Position numbers and translations under genes: made by a program. From assembly GCA_033344775.1 (NCBI GenBank), contig JAWPMT010000004.1:1860001-1924000 (forward strand): 64,000 bases of DNA. The letters are read 5' to 3'. This DNA comes from Cytophagales bacterium. GTDB taxonomy: Bacteria > Bacteroidota > Bacteroidia > Cytophagales > Cyclobacteriaceae. Shown one piece after another: positions 26,750 through 35,138 of the stretch (positions within the stretch are counted from its first letter, which is position 1; each line of letters begins with the position of its first letter). Under the pieces are notes generated by a model that did not search any database, was not told where the DNA came from, and saw nothing but the letters and a program-made list of their open reading frames with translations.

Positions 26750-28056
26750 TAAACAAGGTCATTCCCTTTAATTAATTCTCTTTTTATATAATTGGCCAAT
26801 TTTTCTGCTTGAACCTCTCGTGAATAACTATTGACCATGTTTTTATCCCCATCATAAAGTACATCTCCGTATTGCTTCCATTCCTGAAACTTCAGATCTA
26901 AATAATCTCGAACTCCCTCTGGTTCATATGCCGCACTTCCCAGATTTCCTTCGATTATCGTTTTCTCCAAAAAGTCTTTATCTCCCGGCGCTAATAATAT
27001 GGGACGTTGGCTACCAATGTACTCAAATATCTTGCCCGAGTAAATACCTTTTGTTCCAAGCCAACAAGGGTAAAGTAAGACGTGAGAACTCTTCTTTAAT
27101 TCCAATGCCTTATGTCTTTCTACTCTTCCCTCACATCGTACAATTCCATGTTTGACGTACTTACTTGCCATTTTTTCAATCTGCTCTAACATGTTTCCTT
27201 TGAGTCCTACAAATGAAACCAATACGTCATCAGTTGCTTTTTCCTCCAAAAACAGGGCAAGACCTTTGAAGAATATTTCTATGTTTTGATCAGGGTACAA
27301 CGTGCCTATGTGGGAAATAAGAAACTTTTCCGATACATACGGACTCACATCATCAAAAAGAGTCTCATCATATCCATTCGTAATCTCAAACCCCTTCTTA
27401 TTTGTGAGGTTACCCAAATACTCTGCCCAAAAAACACCCGCTGCGGTTACAAACAGAGCATGTTTCAAATACTTTTTGATATATCGCTCTTGTATAGAAA
27501 GATAAATCCGGTCTTTTATTGAAGGAACAAACGACTCGTTGCCTAGGCGCAAATCATGCAAATCCCTCCAATCTGTAACAAATGGAATTCTGTATTGCTG
27601 CTCTACCCAATGCGCTAACCTTAGGTTGTAAAACGGACTGTACAATGTAAGCACACAATCGTATGAATGATCCTTGAGATGGCTTCTCAGAAAACGCTTA
27701 AAACACAGATAAGAAGCAATTAGATCTAAATCAAAAAAACCAAAAACATTTAGTAGGAATGTCATCACCTTCGATAAACCAGGAACTTTGATAAGGCTTA
27801 AATACAATTTCTGATGCCAGGTCTGCTCTCTCGGAACTCTGTAAACTTTATAATGCTCCACTTCCTCCAAAAAAGGACTCGTACCCGAATCATGGTATTG
27901 CCAGGCAGACTGATCAGGTGTTTTCTCCCAAAGGTGAGTGACTACCGTTGTTTCAAGACCGTGTTTCGGGAAATTCCTGGCATAGGCAAGAGGCCGATAA
28001 GCAGCAATGATATTATCCGGAGGAAATTGATAAGTGATGATAAGGATTTTCTTCAT
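26749..28056 (-). CDS. glycosyltransferase, family 4-like
   Basis: 435 residues. KILIITYQFPPDNIIAAYRP is the typical beginning of this group, followed by a DWRDL motif around residue 165 and a donor domain opening with KFLISHIGTLYPDQNIEIFF. GIYSGKIFEYIGSQRPILL is the nucleotide-sugar contact segment. It follows the upstream glycosyltransferase by 1 nt. Its stop abuts the epimerase remnant, so the ancestral operon probably continued into that gene. Confidence 0.8.
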   Translation of the reverse strand: MKKILIITYQFPPDNIIAAYRPLAYARNFPKHGLETTVVTHLWEKTPDQSAWQYHDSGTSPFLEEVEHYKVYRVPREQTWHQKLYLSLIKVPGLSKVMTFLLNVFGFFDLDLIASYLCFKRFLRSHLKDHSYDCVLTLYSPFYNLRLAHWVEQQYRIPFVTDWRDLHDLRLGNESFVPSIKDRIYLSIQERYIKKYLKHALFVTAAGVFWAEYLGNLTNKKGFEITNGYDETLFDDVSPYVSEKFLISHIGTLYPDQNIEIFFKGLALFLEEKATDDVLVSFVGLKGNMLEQIEKMASKYVKHGIVRCEGRVERHKALELKKSSHVLLYPCWLGTKGIYSGKIFEYIGSQRPILLAPGDKDFLEKTIIEGNLGSAAYEPEGVRDYLDLKFQEWKQYGDVLYDGDKNMVNSYSREVQAEKLANYIKRELIKGNDLV

Positions 28057-28057
28057 T

Positions 28058-29206
28058 TCAAGTTAATAACTGTCCATAAATCCCTCTCAAATATTTGGAG
28101 TTCTTCGAAATGTCATAAGTATCCTCCATGTGTGATCGGGCCTTGATGGACATCTGATCAAAATCAGATTGAGACAAGTCAAATAATCTAACGATACTTT
28201 CGGCAACGGCTTCACTATTTTTCTCAGGTGATAAAAAACCAGTGCTTTCATCAATCACAACATCGGGAATATCACAATGGGTTGTGCTGATCACGGGCAA
28301 ACCTGTCGCCTGAGCATCAATCAACACAACGGGAGCACCGCCTTCGCTATCTAAGTTTTCCGTATAGCAACTTGGATGAATAAAGGCGTGATAGTCCAAA
28401 AGAAGATCATGCAAATGATCAAAATTCACATAATCGATGAATTCGATATCTTCCAGAACATTGAGCTGTCTTGCTTTGCTGACAAGTTCTTGTTTAAATG
28501 AAGCTGGCCCATTCCCTATGATCGTAAGAGAAATATCCGATCGTTTTGCTTTCGCCAAAGCATAGGCCTCTATTGTGTATACATGGCCTTTCTTGCCTGT
28601 CAAATTAGCAATTTGGACTAGTCGAAAATTAGAAGTTTTGCGTTGCCTTAATTGAAAAGGTATGGACTCAATATCACCACCCAGTCGAACCACATCAACC
28701 TTCTGTTCCGGGCATCCTATCTTCACCATTAGTTGCTTAGCATGGCTTCCTTCAGCCAAAAACTTATCTCCAATTTCAAAGAGTTTCTGATACTTGGGTT
28801 TCCAGGAAGGATTCAGAAAAGTGAATTTCTCATAATCCCAACCGTAAAAGGATATCACGTGTGGGATATTCAGCAGATCTGCTATTTTCCTATGATTCCA
28901 TCCAGAATAGCCATAGTGGGAGTGTAATACATTTATGGAACGGTCTTTTAAAATCCGAGCGACATATCGCGGATTGGTTTTTCTTACCTGCGCAATAACC
29001 TTATTAAGTGCCGTATTTAATGGGATTCTTTCATCAACGTATGTCAAGGGAAATTCCACAAATTCAAAATTAGAATCGTAAAAATTCGTCTTCCTATATT
29101 GATCCGCTGTTATAAAAGTTTTCACCTCAGGAATATTAGAAATCAGACGATAAGCCCAGTTTTCAGAAAGGTTTAAGTAATTGGAAAATGTGTGCAATAC
29201 GTTCAC
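28058..29206 (-). CDS. glycosyltransferase family 4 protein
   Basis: 382 residues from a GTG at 29206 (NVLHTFSNYLNLSENW). The N-terminal domain contains INVLHSHYGYSGWNH and VISFYGWDYEKF. The donor domain begins FRLVQIANLTGKKGHVYTIE and contains DSEGGAPVVLIDAQATGLPV with the EX7E-like acidic residues and HCDIPDVV. This resembles colanic-acid WcaL/AmsK-type retaining transferases. It starts 5 nt after the acyltransferase gene. Confidence 0.83.
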   Translation of the reverse strand: MNVLHTFSNYLNLSENWAYRLISNIPEVKTFITADQYRKTNFYDSNFEFVEFPLTYVDERIPLNTALNKVIAQVRKTNPRYVARILKDRSINVLHSHYGYSGWNHRKIADLLNIPHVISFYGWDYEKFTFLNPSWKPKYQKLFEIGDKFLAEGSHAKQLMVKIGCPEQKVDVVRLGGDIESIPFQLRQRKTSNFRLVQIANLTGKKGHVYTIEAYALAKAKRSDISLTIIGNGPASFKQELVSKARQLNVLEDIEFIDYVNFDHLHDLLLDYHAFIHPSCYTENLDSEGGAPVVLIDAQATGLPVISTTHCDIPDVVIDESTGFLSPEKNSEAVAESIVRLFDLSQSDFDQMSIKARSHMEDTYDISKNSKYLRGIYGQLLT

Positions 29207-29211
29207 AAATA

Positions 29212-30297
29212 CTATCGGTTAAATTTCTTTTTCCATGAAAGAAAATAGCTTTCAAAAAAATTAAAGCTTAGAAATGCCAAGAGGATTGAAATCACAAAAG
29301 CCATCATCGGTTCAAAAAGCAACACGGAGACCAAAGTTTCATGGACGATCAGTTCAAATACCTTAGCTACAATATAAATCGCCACAAAATGAAGCATATA
29401 CAGGCCATAAGAAATTTTCCCCCAGTTGGTGATGAGTTTCAATCTCCCAAGCTTTAAGGGTTGTTCAGAATAACACTGCTCTAGTATGATAAAGGAAAAG
29501 AACAACGAGAATAAAAGGCGTTCATTCAAATACAGCCATGCTACATCAGCCCAATAGGATCTAAAAAAGAACAAGCTACCACCCAGTACATAAATTATTG
29601 CAATATATGAAAACTTCATCCGTGAAAAAGTCTCCTTAAATTTTGAAGAGTAAAAGGCAAAATAGGCCATCATACTACCAATAGCCAGATCTGAGATACA
29701 AGACAAAGTATGTTGATACCCGTAGCCAATATAAAATGTCCGGGATATGGCGGAGAATACTATGATAGAAAGGAAGAAAGCCGGCCAATAGCGGCGTGTA
29801 AATATCTTTATAAAAACAGGCCAAAAAAGATAAAATTGTTCTTCAATCGCAATGGACCAAAGCACACCGAGTACGGCGGAGGAAGGTTGATCAAAAAAAT
29901 TGTTGATGAAAAAAACGTAATGCCAAATATTGGCACTTTCCTCGTAGGAAGACCCCAAAATATCCCGTTGAATTGTCGGAATAACAAAAAAGCCAACGGC
30001 TATAATGAAATAATAAAGAGGCCATATTCTTAAAACACGGCGGATATAGAAATTACGTAAACTGATTGTTCCAAAACTCTCTTTTTCATTGATCAGCAAA
30101 AATGTAATCAGGAAACCACTTAATACGAAGAAGAAATTAACGCCGAAGATGCCCAGATGTCCAATAGACCGGAAGGCTTGATACAAAGCATGTTCCTGAA
30201 TGTAGGTCTCTTCTGAATAAAAACTGTGAGCAAAGAACACAGCCAAAAAAGCAAAAAACCGAAGGCCATCAAGATTAGGAAAGTATAATTTCTTCAA
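29212..30297 (-). CDS. acyltransferase-3 family membrane protein (OafA-like)
   Basis: 361 residues with about ten transmembrane helices. The N-terminal NLDGLRFFAFLAVFFAHSFY contains the invariant His of the acyltransferase-3 family, and the NFFFVLSGFLITFLL and RRVLRIWPLYYF motifs are diagnostic. Such proteins O-acetylate or otherwise acylate O-antigens and exopolysaccharides. The start is a TTG at 30297, forming a TTGA overlap with the stop of the probable polymerase. This is the second acylation route of the locus, besides the MBOAT pair. Confidence 0.88.
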   Translation of the reverse strand: MKKLYFPNLDGLRFFAFLAVFFAHSFYSEETYIQEHALYQAFRSIGHLGIFGVNFFFVLSGFLITFLLINEKESFGTISLRNFYIRRVLRIWPLYYFIIAVGFFVIPTIQRDILGSSYEESANIWHYVFFINNFFDQPSSAVLGVLWSIAIEEQFYLFWPVFIKIFTRRYWPAFFLSIIVFSAISRTFYIGYGYQHTLSCISDLAIGSMMAYFAFYSSKFKETFSRMKFSYIAIIYVLGGSLFFFRSYWADVAWLYLNERLLFSLFFSFIILEQCYSEQPLKLGRLKLITNWGKISYGLYMLHFVAIYIVAKVFELIVHETLVSVLLFEPMMAFVISILLAFLSFNFFESYFLSWKKKFNR

Positions 30298-31595
30298 GAT
30301 TTCCTGGAATATTGCCCGATAAACAAAAATAGAAATAGGAAAGGTGTCATCGGAATTTTATATCTAATTAGCGTACCGAAGTTGAATGAACTAACCCCAA
30401 CTGCGAAAGCAAAAATCAAACTAAAAACCAGACAAAAAGAAAGGAATGGATCTTTTGTGATCATCCTTAAGTTTCTTTTGTAGAGGGTTGCTAAAAAAAG
30501 AATGGTAATCACCAATGATTCTAACGCAGAAAGCAACATCAGCGGATTGCGGACCTCCCAAATATAGGGTCGAAAAATACTCACATTAACCCCTGCGGGT
30601 ATTAGTCTAACTAAGCTTTGTACGGATCCGTCAGGCAAACCGATATCATAGCCACCTTCTCCGCCACCTCGGGCACCCCAACCATAGCGAATGTCATAAG
30701 CTGTAATAGCCGCACGTCTGGAAAAATTCTCAAGGGTATACTCACTATTAATGGAAGAAATACTTCTCAATATTAAAAATCCAAATCCCACCGTTATTGC
30801 TAAAATCAAGGGTGTAGCAACCAGTTTCAACTTCCCATGAATTCGATTAGAATATTTTACAGACACCCAAATAATAACAGCGGGAATACATGCTAATAAA
30901 ATATAACTCTTAATTCCTAAAATAAGAATCGCGGCTATACAAAGAACGATTAAATACTTAATCGCAAATCTTTTTTCGATCAGGTTCATCAGTGCCCAAA
31001 TCAACCACCCTAATGCCCCGAGGGTAATTGTATCTTTCAGTATTCCCGAACCCCAAAAGATCACTGAAGGAACAAAAAGGATGGATATTGCAATATTTCG
31101 CGGCTTTACATAGGGATATCTCGTTACGATTTTTGAAAAAAGTGCCCATAGCCCACTGAAACTAAATGTCGCAAAAAACAGACTCGTTGCTGAATAAGTA
31201 TGAAAGGTGAATAAATCAAAAACTGCGGTAATCCTTACAATCGCGTACGATTTAGGGTCTCGGTAGTACCAAATTTTGGAGTTAAAGCTAAATGTTTCCG
31301 GATCTCTGTTATTGCCCCCAGAATCAAGGAGCAACGAAATTCCTTGTTCAAAATCTACCAAAAAAGCTTCCCAGATCCATCGGCTTCCATAGTTGAAATA
31401 ATTAATGGTATCTCCTCCTCCATAATAAAACTGGTAGAGGAGTCCCAATAAGATCGCACCAAAGAATTTCACCCAAAGTGCTGGCATAAAGTATTGTCTT
31501 GTGTAAGGTGTCGTGGCAAAAGGTCTGATTAGGTAAGCGATCAGACTAAAAAGAATGATATAAATTGGCGTGACAAATAAATCCTGAGTCGTCAT
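30294..31595 (-). CDS. probable Wzy-type polysaccharide polymerase
   Basis: 433 residues with roughly ten to twelve hydrophobic helices and a large periplasmic loop (about residues 280-345, with GGGEGGYDIGLPDGSVQ). Wzy proteins have poorly conserved sequence, so the call rests on topology, length and position: it is the only unassigned large membrane protein in a locus that has Wzx but no other polymerase. The ATG at 31595 is 3 nt from the GTG of the divergent gene. Confidence 0.55.
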   Translation of the reverse strand: MTTQDLFVTPIYIILFSLIAYLIRPFATTPYTRQYFMPALWVKFFGAILLGLLYQFYYGGGDTINYFNYGSRWIWEAFLVDFEQGISLLLDSGGNNRDPETFSFNSKIWYYRDPKSYAIVRITAVFDLFTFHTYSATSLFFATFSFSGLWALFSKIVTRYPYVKPRNIAISILFVPSVIFWGSGILKDTITLGALGWLIWALMNLIEKRFAIKYLIVLCIAAILILGIKSYILLACIPAVIIWVSVKYSNRIHGKLKLVATPLILAITVGFGFLILRSISSINSEYTLENFSRRAAITAYDIRYGWGARGGGEGGYDIGLPDGSVQSLVRLIPAGVNVSIFRPYIWEVRNPLMLLSALESLVITILFLATLYKRNLRMITKDPFLSFCLVFSLIFAFAVGVSSFNFGTLIRYKIPMTPFLFLFLFIGQYSRKS

Positions 31596-31598
31596 ACA

Positions 31599-32657
31599 GT
31601 GAAGATCCTCCTGCTAGTGCCGTATCCTTTGGGGCAAGCGCCTTCTCAACGTTTTCGTTTCGAATTATTGATCAAAAGTATGAAAGAAAAGGGGTGGCAG
31701 GTTGATACACACTCTTTTCTTTCGATGAATGGGTGGAAAATAATCTATAAAGGAAGCGCGATCAGTCGACTCGTCAGCATATTGGGAGGTTTTTTCAGAA
31801 GAATTGCTCACCTCCTCAAAGTTCCTTCTTCCGACATCATTTTCATCCATAGAGAGCTGACTCCTGCGGGACCTCCCATATTCGAATGGATCATTGCCAA
31901 AATCCTGCGTAAGAAAATCATTTACGATTTTGATGATGCCATTTGGTTACCAGATCCCAATGAGACAAACCCACTGATCCGGTTGGTCAAGTGGAAATCT
32001 AAAGTCAAAAAAATTTGCCAGTGGAGTTGGAAAGTATCTGCTGGCAATGAATACCTTGCTGATTTTGCTAGAAAGTTTTCCGATCAGGTCGAAGTGATAC
32101 CCACAGTTGTGGACACAAATTATCACCTTCCAGCCAATGAAGAACATCCGGATATTACCATTGGCTGGACGGGCTCACATTCCACATTGCAGTACCTCAT
32201 TCCTCTAGTTCCCACACTGGATGAATTGTGTAAAAAGCAGAAAGTGAAATTTGCCGTGATCGCCAATAAAAATCCGGAACTACCGATCACGGGTTTTGAA
32301 TTCATTACCTGGACTCAATCCAGCGAAGTTTCAGACCTTCAAAAATTTGACATAGGCATCATGCCATTGACAGATGATATTTGGTCAAAAGGAAAATGTG
32401 GTTTTAAAGCCATTCAGTATGGAGCATCTGGTATCCCTGCGTTAGTATCACCCGTAGGTGTCAACACTGAAGTCGTGAAGGATGGGTTGACCGGATTTCT
32501 TTGTACCAAAACAGAAGACTGGAAAACTCGCCTGGAAGAATTGATCCTTGACGAAAGCAAGCGGCAAAAGATGGGTTCCGCCGGAAGAAAGCATATTGAA
32601 GCGAATTATTCTATAAATGCCATCCGGGAAAAGTTTTTAAGCTTATTTGAAATCTAA
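31599..32657 (+). CDS. glycosyltransferase family 4-like protein
   Basis: 352 residues from a GTG at 31599; later starts would cut the first strand (KILLLVPYPLGQAPSQRF). SDIIFIHRELTPAGPPIFEW and IYDFDDAIWLP are characteristic, as are IGWTGSHSTLQYL at the second domain and KCGFKAIQYGASGIPALVSP at the donor site. It is head-to-head with the polymerase gene and its 3' end overlaps the convergent TPR gene by 4 bp. It is the only glycosyltransferase of the locus on the plus strand. Confidence 0.82.
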   Translation: MKILLLVPYPLGQAPSQRFRFELLIKSMKEKGWQVDTHSFLSMNGWKIIYKGSAISRLVSILGGFFRRIAHLLKVPSSDIIFIHRELTPAGPPIFEWIIAKILRKKIIYDFDDAIWLPDPNETNPLIRLVKWKSKVKKICQWSWKVSAGNEYLADFARKFSDQVEVIPTVVDTNYHLPANEEHPDITIGWTGSHSTLQYLIPLVPTLDELCKKQKVKFAVIANKNPELPITGFEFITWTQSSEVSDLQKFDIGIMPLTDDIWSKGKCGFKAIQYGASGIPALVSPVGVNTEVVKDGLTGFLCTKTEDWKTRLEELILDESKRQKMGSAGRKHIEANYSINAIREKFLSLFEI

Positions 32658-33847
32658 GATCTCAGCCGCTTCAATGCCGCTTTGGCTTGTTTGTTGGCCC
32701 CGTGGCTGCGTTTGGAGACTTTTCTCACTTTTTTGTAGTACTCACGGGCTTTGTCCTCGTTTCCGTTCTTTTCTTCGATGCGGCCCAGGTGCAAAAAGGA
32801 ATAGAAGTAATAGCCTTTATCGGTCGCTCCGATTTTTTCGGAATGTGCAATGGCCTGATTGAAATAACCGATGGCCTCCTCGTACTTGTATTGCAATTCG
32901 TTGATGTGTCCGAGATAGAAACTCGCATATCGTGCAGAGTTGGATTCGTACCCTTGATAAGCACTATCAACGCGGGCGAGGATAAGTTTGGATTCTTCTG
33001 AGGCCTGGCGGTACTTTCCTGTTTGGTACAAGAGACGTGCATAAAACCGATGGAAATAGGCATTGTTTGGGTAAGACTCATGAAGGTAGCTCGCCATCCT
33101 TACACCTCCGATCATGTCATTTTCTTCAAGCGCCAATAGCCGCATGAGATAATACTGTGCTTCCGTACGGCTGTAAAAAGCATTATTCGCCACCTCCTTC
33201 AATTGGGCAATGCCCAAACCTTTGTCTCCTTTTGGAAACAGGGCCATAAGTGGCCGGAGCAACGGGTAATTTTCACGGATCCATACGGCGTAATAATTGA
33301 AAAGGGCATCTGCAAAAAGGATCTCCGGGCTGTAATCCGTCTTACCTCGTACTTCACCAAGGTATTTCAGCGTATTACGACCCGCAACGGCAGATTTGGC
33401 ATATTGTCCCCGCTCAGAAAGCAGCCTACCTCTAAAAGCATGCGTGATCGCCAGGAAAAAAGCACCTTCTACTTCATTGACCTCTTCGTACAATCGCTTG
33501 GATAGGATAAGTGCCGTGTCCATTTCGGCATAGAAGGCTTCGTCATACGTTTCGTTAGGAATATGCGGAATGATTTGCCACCAGTTATTCATGCCCTGCA
33601 GAAAATAAGGCAATGGGTGCCAGCCATATTGTTTCTTCAGCGCATTGAAGCCGTTCTTTGCACGTTCAAAGTTGAAGTTGTACATGTCATCAATGGCCTC
33701 CGTCGCTTCAAACTGGATGTGAGGATTGGTGAGAATACTCTTATTGGCACTATCCACCGGCACCATCCACTGCTGAGCATATGATTGGAAGCTCACCAAT
33801 ACTGGAAGCAAAAGGGCCACACGAAATAGAAAATTTCTGCCGGTCAT
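32654..33847 (-). CDS. exported TPR-containing protein of unknown function
   Basis: 397 residues with a signal peptide (LFRVALLLPVLVSFQSYAQ, cleavage near residue 25). The rest is helical with TPR-like units, clearest near the C terminus (YKYEEAIGYFNQAIAHSEKI and GNEDKAREYYKKVRKVSKRS). A basic tail ends the protein. No catalytic motif is visible. It is convergent with a glycosyltransferase and probably not part of the polysaccharide operon. A periplasmic scaffold role is possible. Confidence 0.75.
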   Translation of the reverse strand: MTGRNFLFRVALLLPVLVSFQSYAQQWMVPVDSANKSILTNPHIQFEATEAIDDMYNFNFERAKNGFNALKKQYGWHPLPYFLQGMNNWWQIIPHIPNETYDEAFYAEMDTALILSKRLYEEVNEVEGAFFLAITHAFRGRLLSERGQYAKSAVAGRNTLKYLGEVRGKTDYSPEILFADALFNYYAVWIRENYPLLRPLMALFPKGDKGLGIAQLKEVANNAFYSRTEAQYYLMRLLALEENDMIGGVRMASYLHESYPNNAYFHRFYARLLYQTGKYRQASEESKLILARVDSAYQGYESNSARYASFYLGHINELQYKYEEAIGYFNQAIAHSEKIGATDKGYYFYSFLHLGRIEEKNGNEDKAREYYKKVRKVSKRSHGANKQAKAALKRLRS

Positions 33848-33907
33848 AAATTATGTTGATTCAACTTCACCAGATATCAAGCCTTCAATTTACTTTGCGA
33901 ATTTAAA

Positions 33908-34564
33908 ATGCGAAAAATGGAATGGCTCCAACGCAATCGAGAAAAGTTTTTTTCCGATTGGTATAACTTCAACGTCCCGGTCTTTTTTCTGTTGCTGTGT
34001 TTTCTCTACATCGCACTTTTATTACTTAAGCGGCTATTTATCATTGACAGCATAGCGGCTTTTGAAATCTTGCAGGAAAGGGGTGAATTCTGGGTGTTTG
34101 ACATCATTTTTGGCTTGCAGTACTTATCAGTACCCTTTTTCCTTGCCTGGAAATTCCTTTTTACGACCTTCTTGCTTTGGATGGGCTGTTTTATGTTCGG
34201 TTACCGGCTCACGTTTACGCAGCTTTGGAAGTGGGTCATGTTCGCAGAAGTGGTCTTTCTCTTTCCTGAAGCGTTCAAAGTAATTTGGTTCACTGTTTTT
34301 GTTTCAGAAGCCAGTTTCGAACAATACCAGGCCTTCTACCCATTTTCCCTGATGAACTTTTTCGATTTCCAAACGCTGCCCGGGCGATGGCATTATGTTT
34401 TTAAATCACTGAACATTTTCGAAGTACTCTATTCCCTCTCATTGATTGCAGGTGTCTTTTTGCTGAGTGGTAAAAAAATCTCGATTTCCACGTATGTGGT
34501 CCTCTCAAGCTATGTACTGGGCATGGTGCTTTGGTTGATTTTCTATTCGTTGGTGTATGGGTAG
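33908..34564 (+). CDS. integral membrane protein of unknown function
   Basis: 218 residues, about five hydrophobic segments (near residues 22-42, 68-90, 98-115, 172-188 and 195-217), rich in Phe and Trp. I do not recognise the family. It diverges from the TPR gene, with 60 bp between them. An in-frame ATG three codons later is an alternative start. Confidence 0.6.
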   Translation: MRKMEWLQRNREKFFSDWYNFNVPVFFLLLCFLYIALLLLKRLFIIDSIAAFEILQERGEFWVFDIIFGLQYLSVPFFLAWKFLFTTFLLWMGCFMFGYRLTFTQLWKWVMFAEVVFLFPEAFKVIWFTVFVSEASFEQYQAFYPFSLMNFFDFQTLPGRWHYVFKSLNIFEVLYSLSLIAGVFLLSGKKISISTYVVLSSYVLGMVLWLIFYSLVYG

Positions 34565-34612
34565 CAGTTCCAAGTCAGAGCCTTGAAGCTTCGGAGTTAA
34601 AAAGAAATCCCC

Positions 34613-34972
34613 TCACCACGGATTCTCCAAATCCGCTTTGACGTATTTGTGGTTCCGCGTTTCGAAATAGGATTCGCCATTCTTTTTCTTTAGCTGAACT
34701 GAATTGTTGCCAAACATTCTGCTCAGAAAAGCAAGCGGCATGAGTATCAATACATACACGACAGTGAGCAGGATACGTGAATTGATGTAGCCAAGCACTT
34801 TGGCCAGTCCAAACCATCCTTTCACGATGAGCGTTAAGATTCGATTTGAAATGACCGCTGCCAGTCCGATCCCAATCGATGTGTAGGTCAGCCAGGTCCA
34901 CTCCCGCCAGATCGCGATGATGAGTAAGCCCAGCACCATGACCAGTACCGTTTTATAATCTTGTTGTTTCAT
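34613..34972 (-). CDS. SxtJ-family small membrane protein
   Basis: 119 residues with hydrophobic segments near residues 8-22, 28-50 and 65-90, then a polar tail. The pattern IWREWTWLTYTSIGIGLAAVISNRI and the NSRILLTVVYVLILMPLAFLSRM segment match SxtJ-like proteins, which habitually accompany NodU/CmcH carbamoyltransferases. Here a carbamoyltransferase lies just upstream, so the pair is conserved. The biochemical role of SxtJ is not established. Confidence 0.75.
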   Translation of the reverse strand: MKQQDYKTVLVMVLGLLIIAIWREWTWLTYTSIGIGLAAVISNRILTLIVKGWFGLAKVLGYINSRILLTVVYVLILMPLAFLSRMFGNNSVQLKKKNGESYFETRNHKYVKADLENPW

Positions 34973-35133
34973 TTTAAATCATCCAAAATTTTATCACCTT
35001 CCAAATGATTGGTTAAGCATACAGCGCGTGAAGAGATTCCTGATATTTTCTGACTCTGAAGAAATTTTAAGCCAGAAAATTCTGGAATGACGCACTGAGT
35101 TAAGATTCTTTGCTTGACCAATCGAATTGTCAT
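34969..35133 (-). CDS. possible 54-residue small protein between carbamoyltransferase and SxtJ
   Basis: An ATG at 35133, 5 nt after the carbamoyltransferase stop, opens a 54-codon frame whose TGA overlaps the SxtJ start in an ATGA junction (34969-34972). The predicted peptide is hydrophilic and basic, with two Cys and no transmembrane segment. This is the slot in which many loci carry the tiny membrane protein DUF5989, but this peptide does not look like it. The tight spacing favours translation; the composition does not, so the call is tentative. Confidence 0.35.
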   Translation of the reverse strand: MTIRLVKQRILTQCVIPEFSGLKFLQSQKISGISSRAVCLTNHLEGDKILDDLK

Positions 35134-35138
35134 TATTG

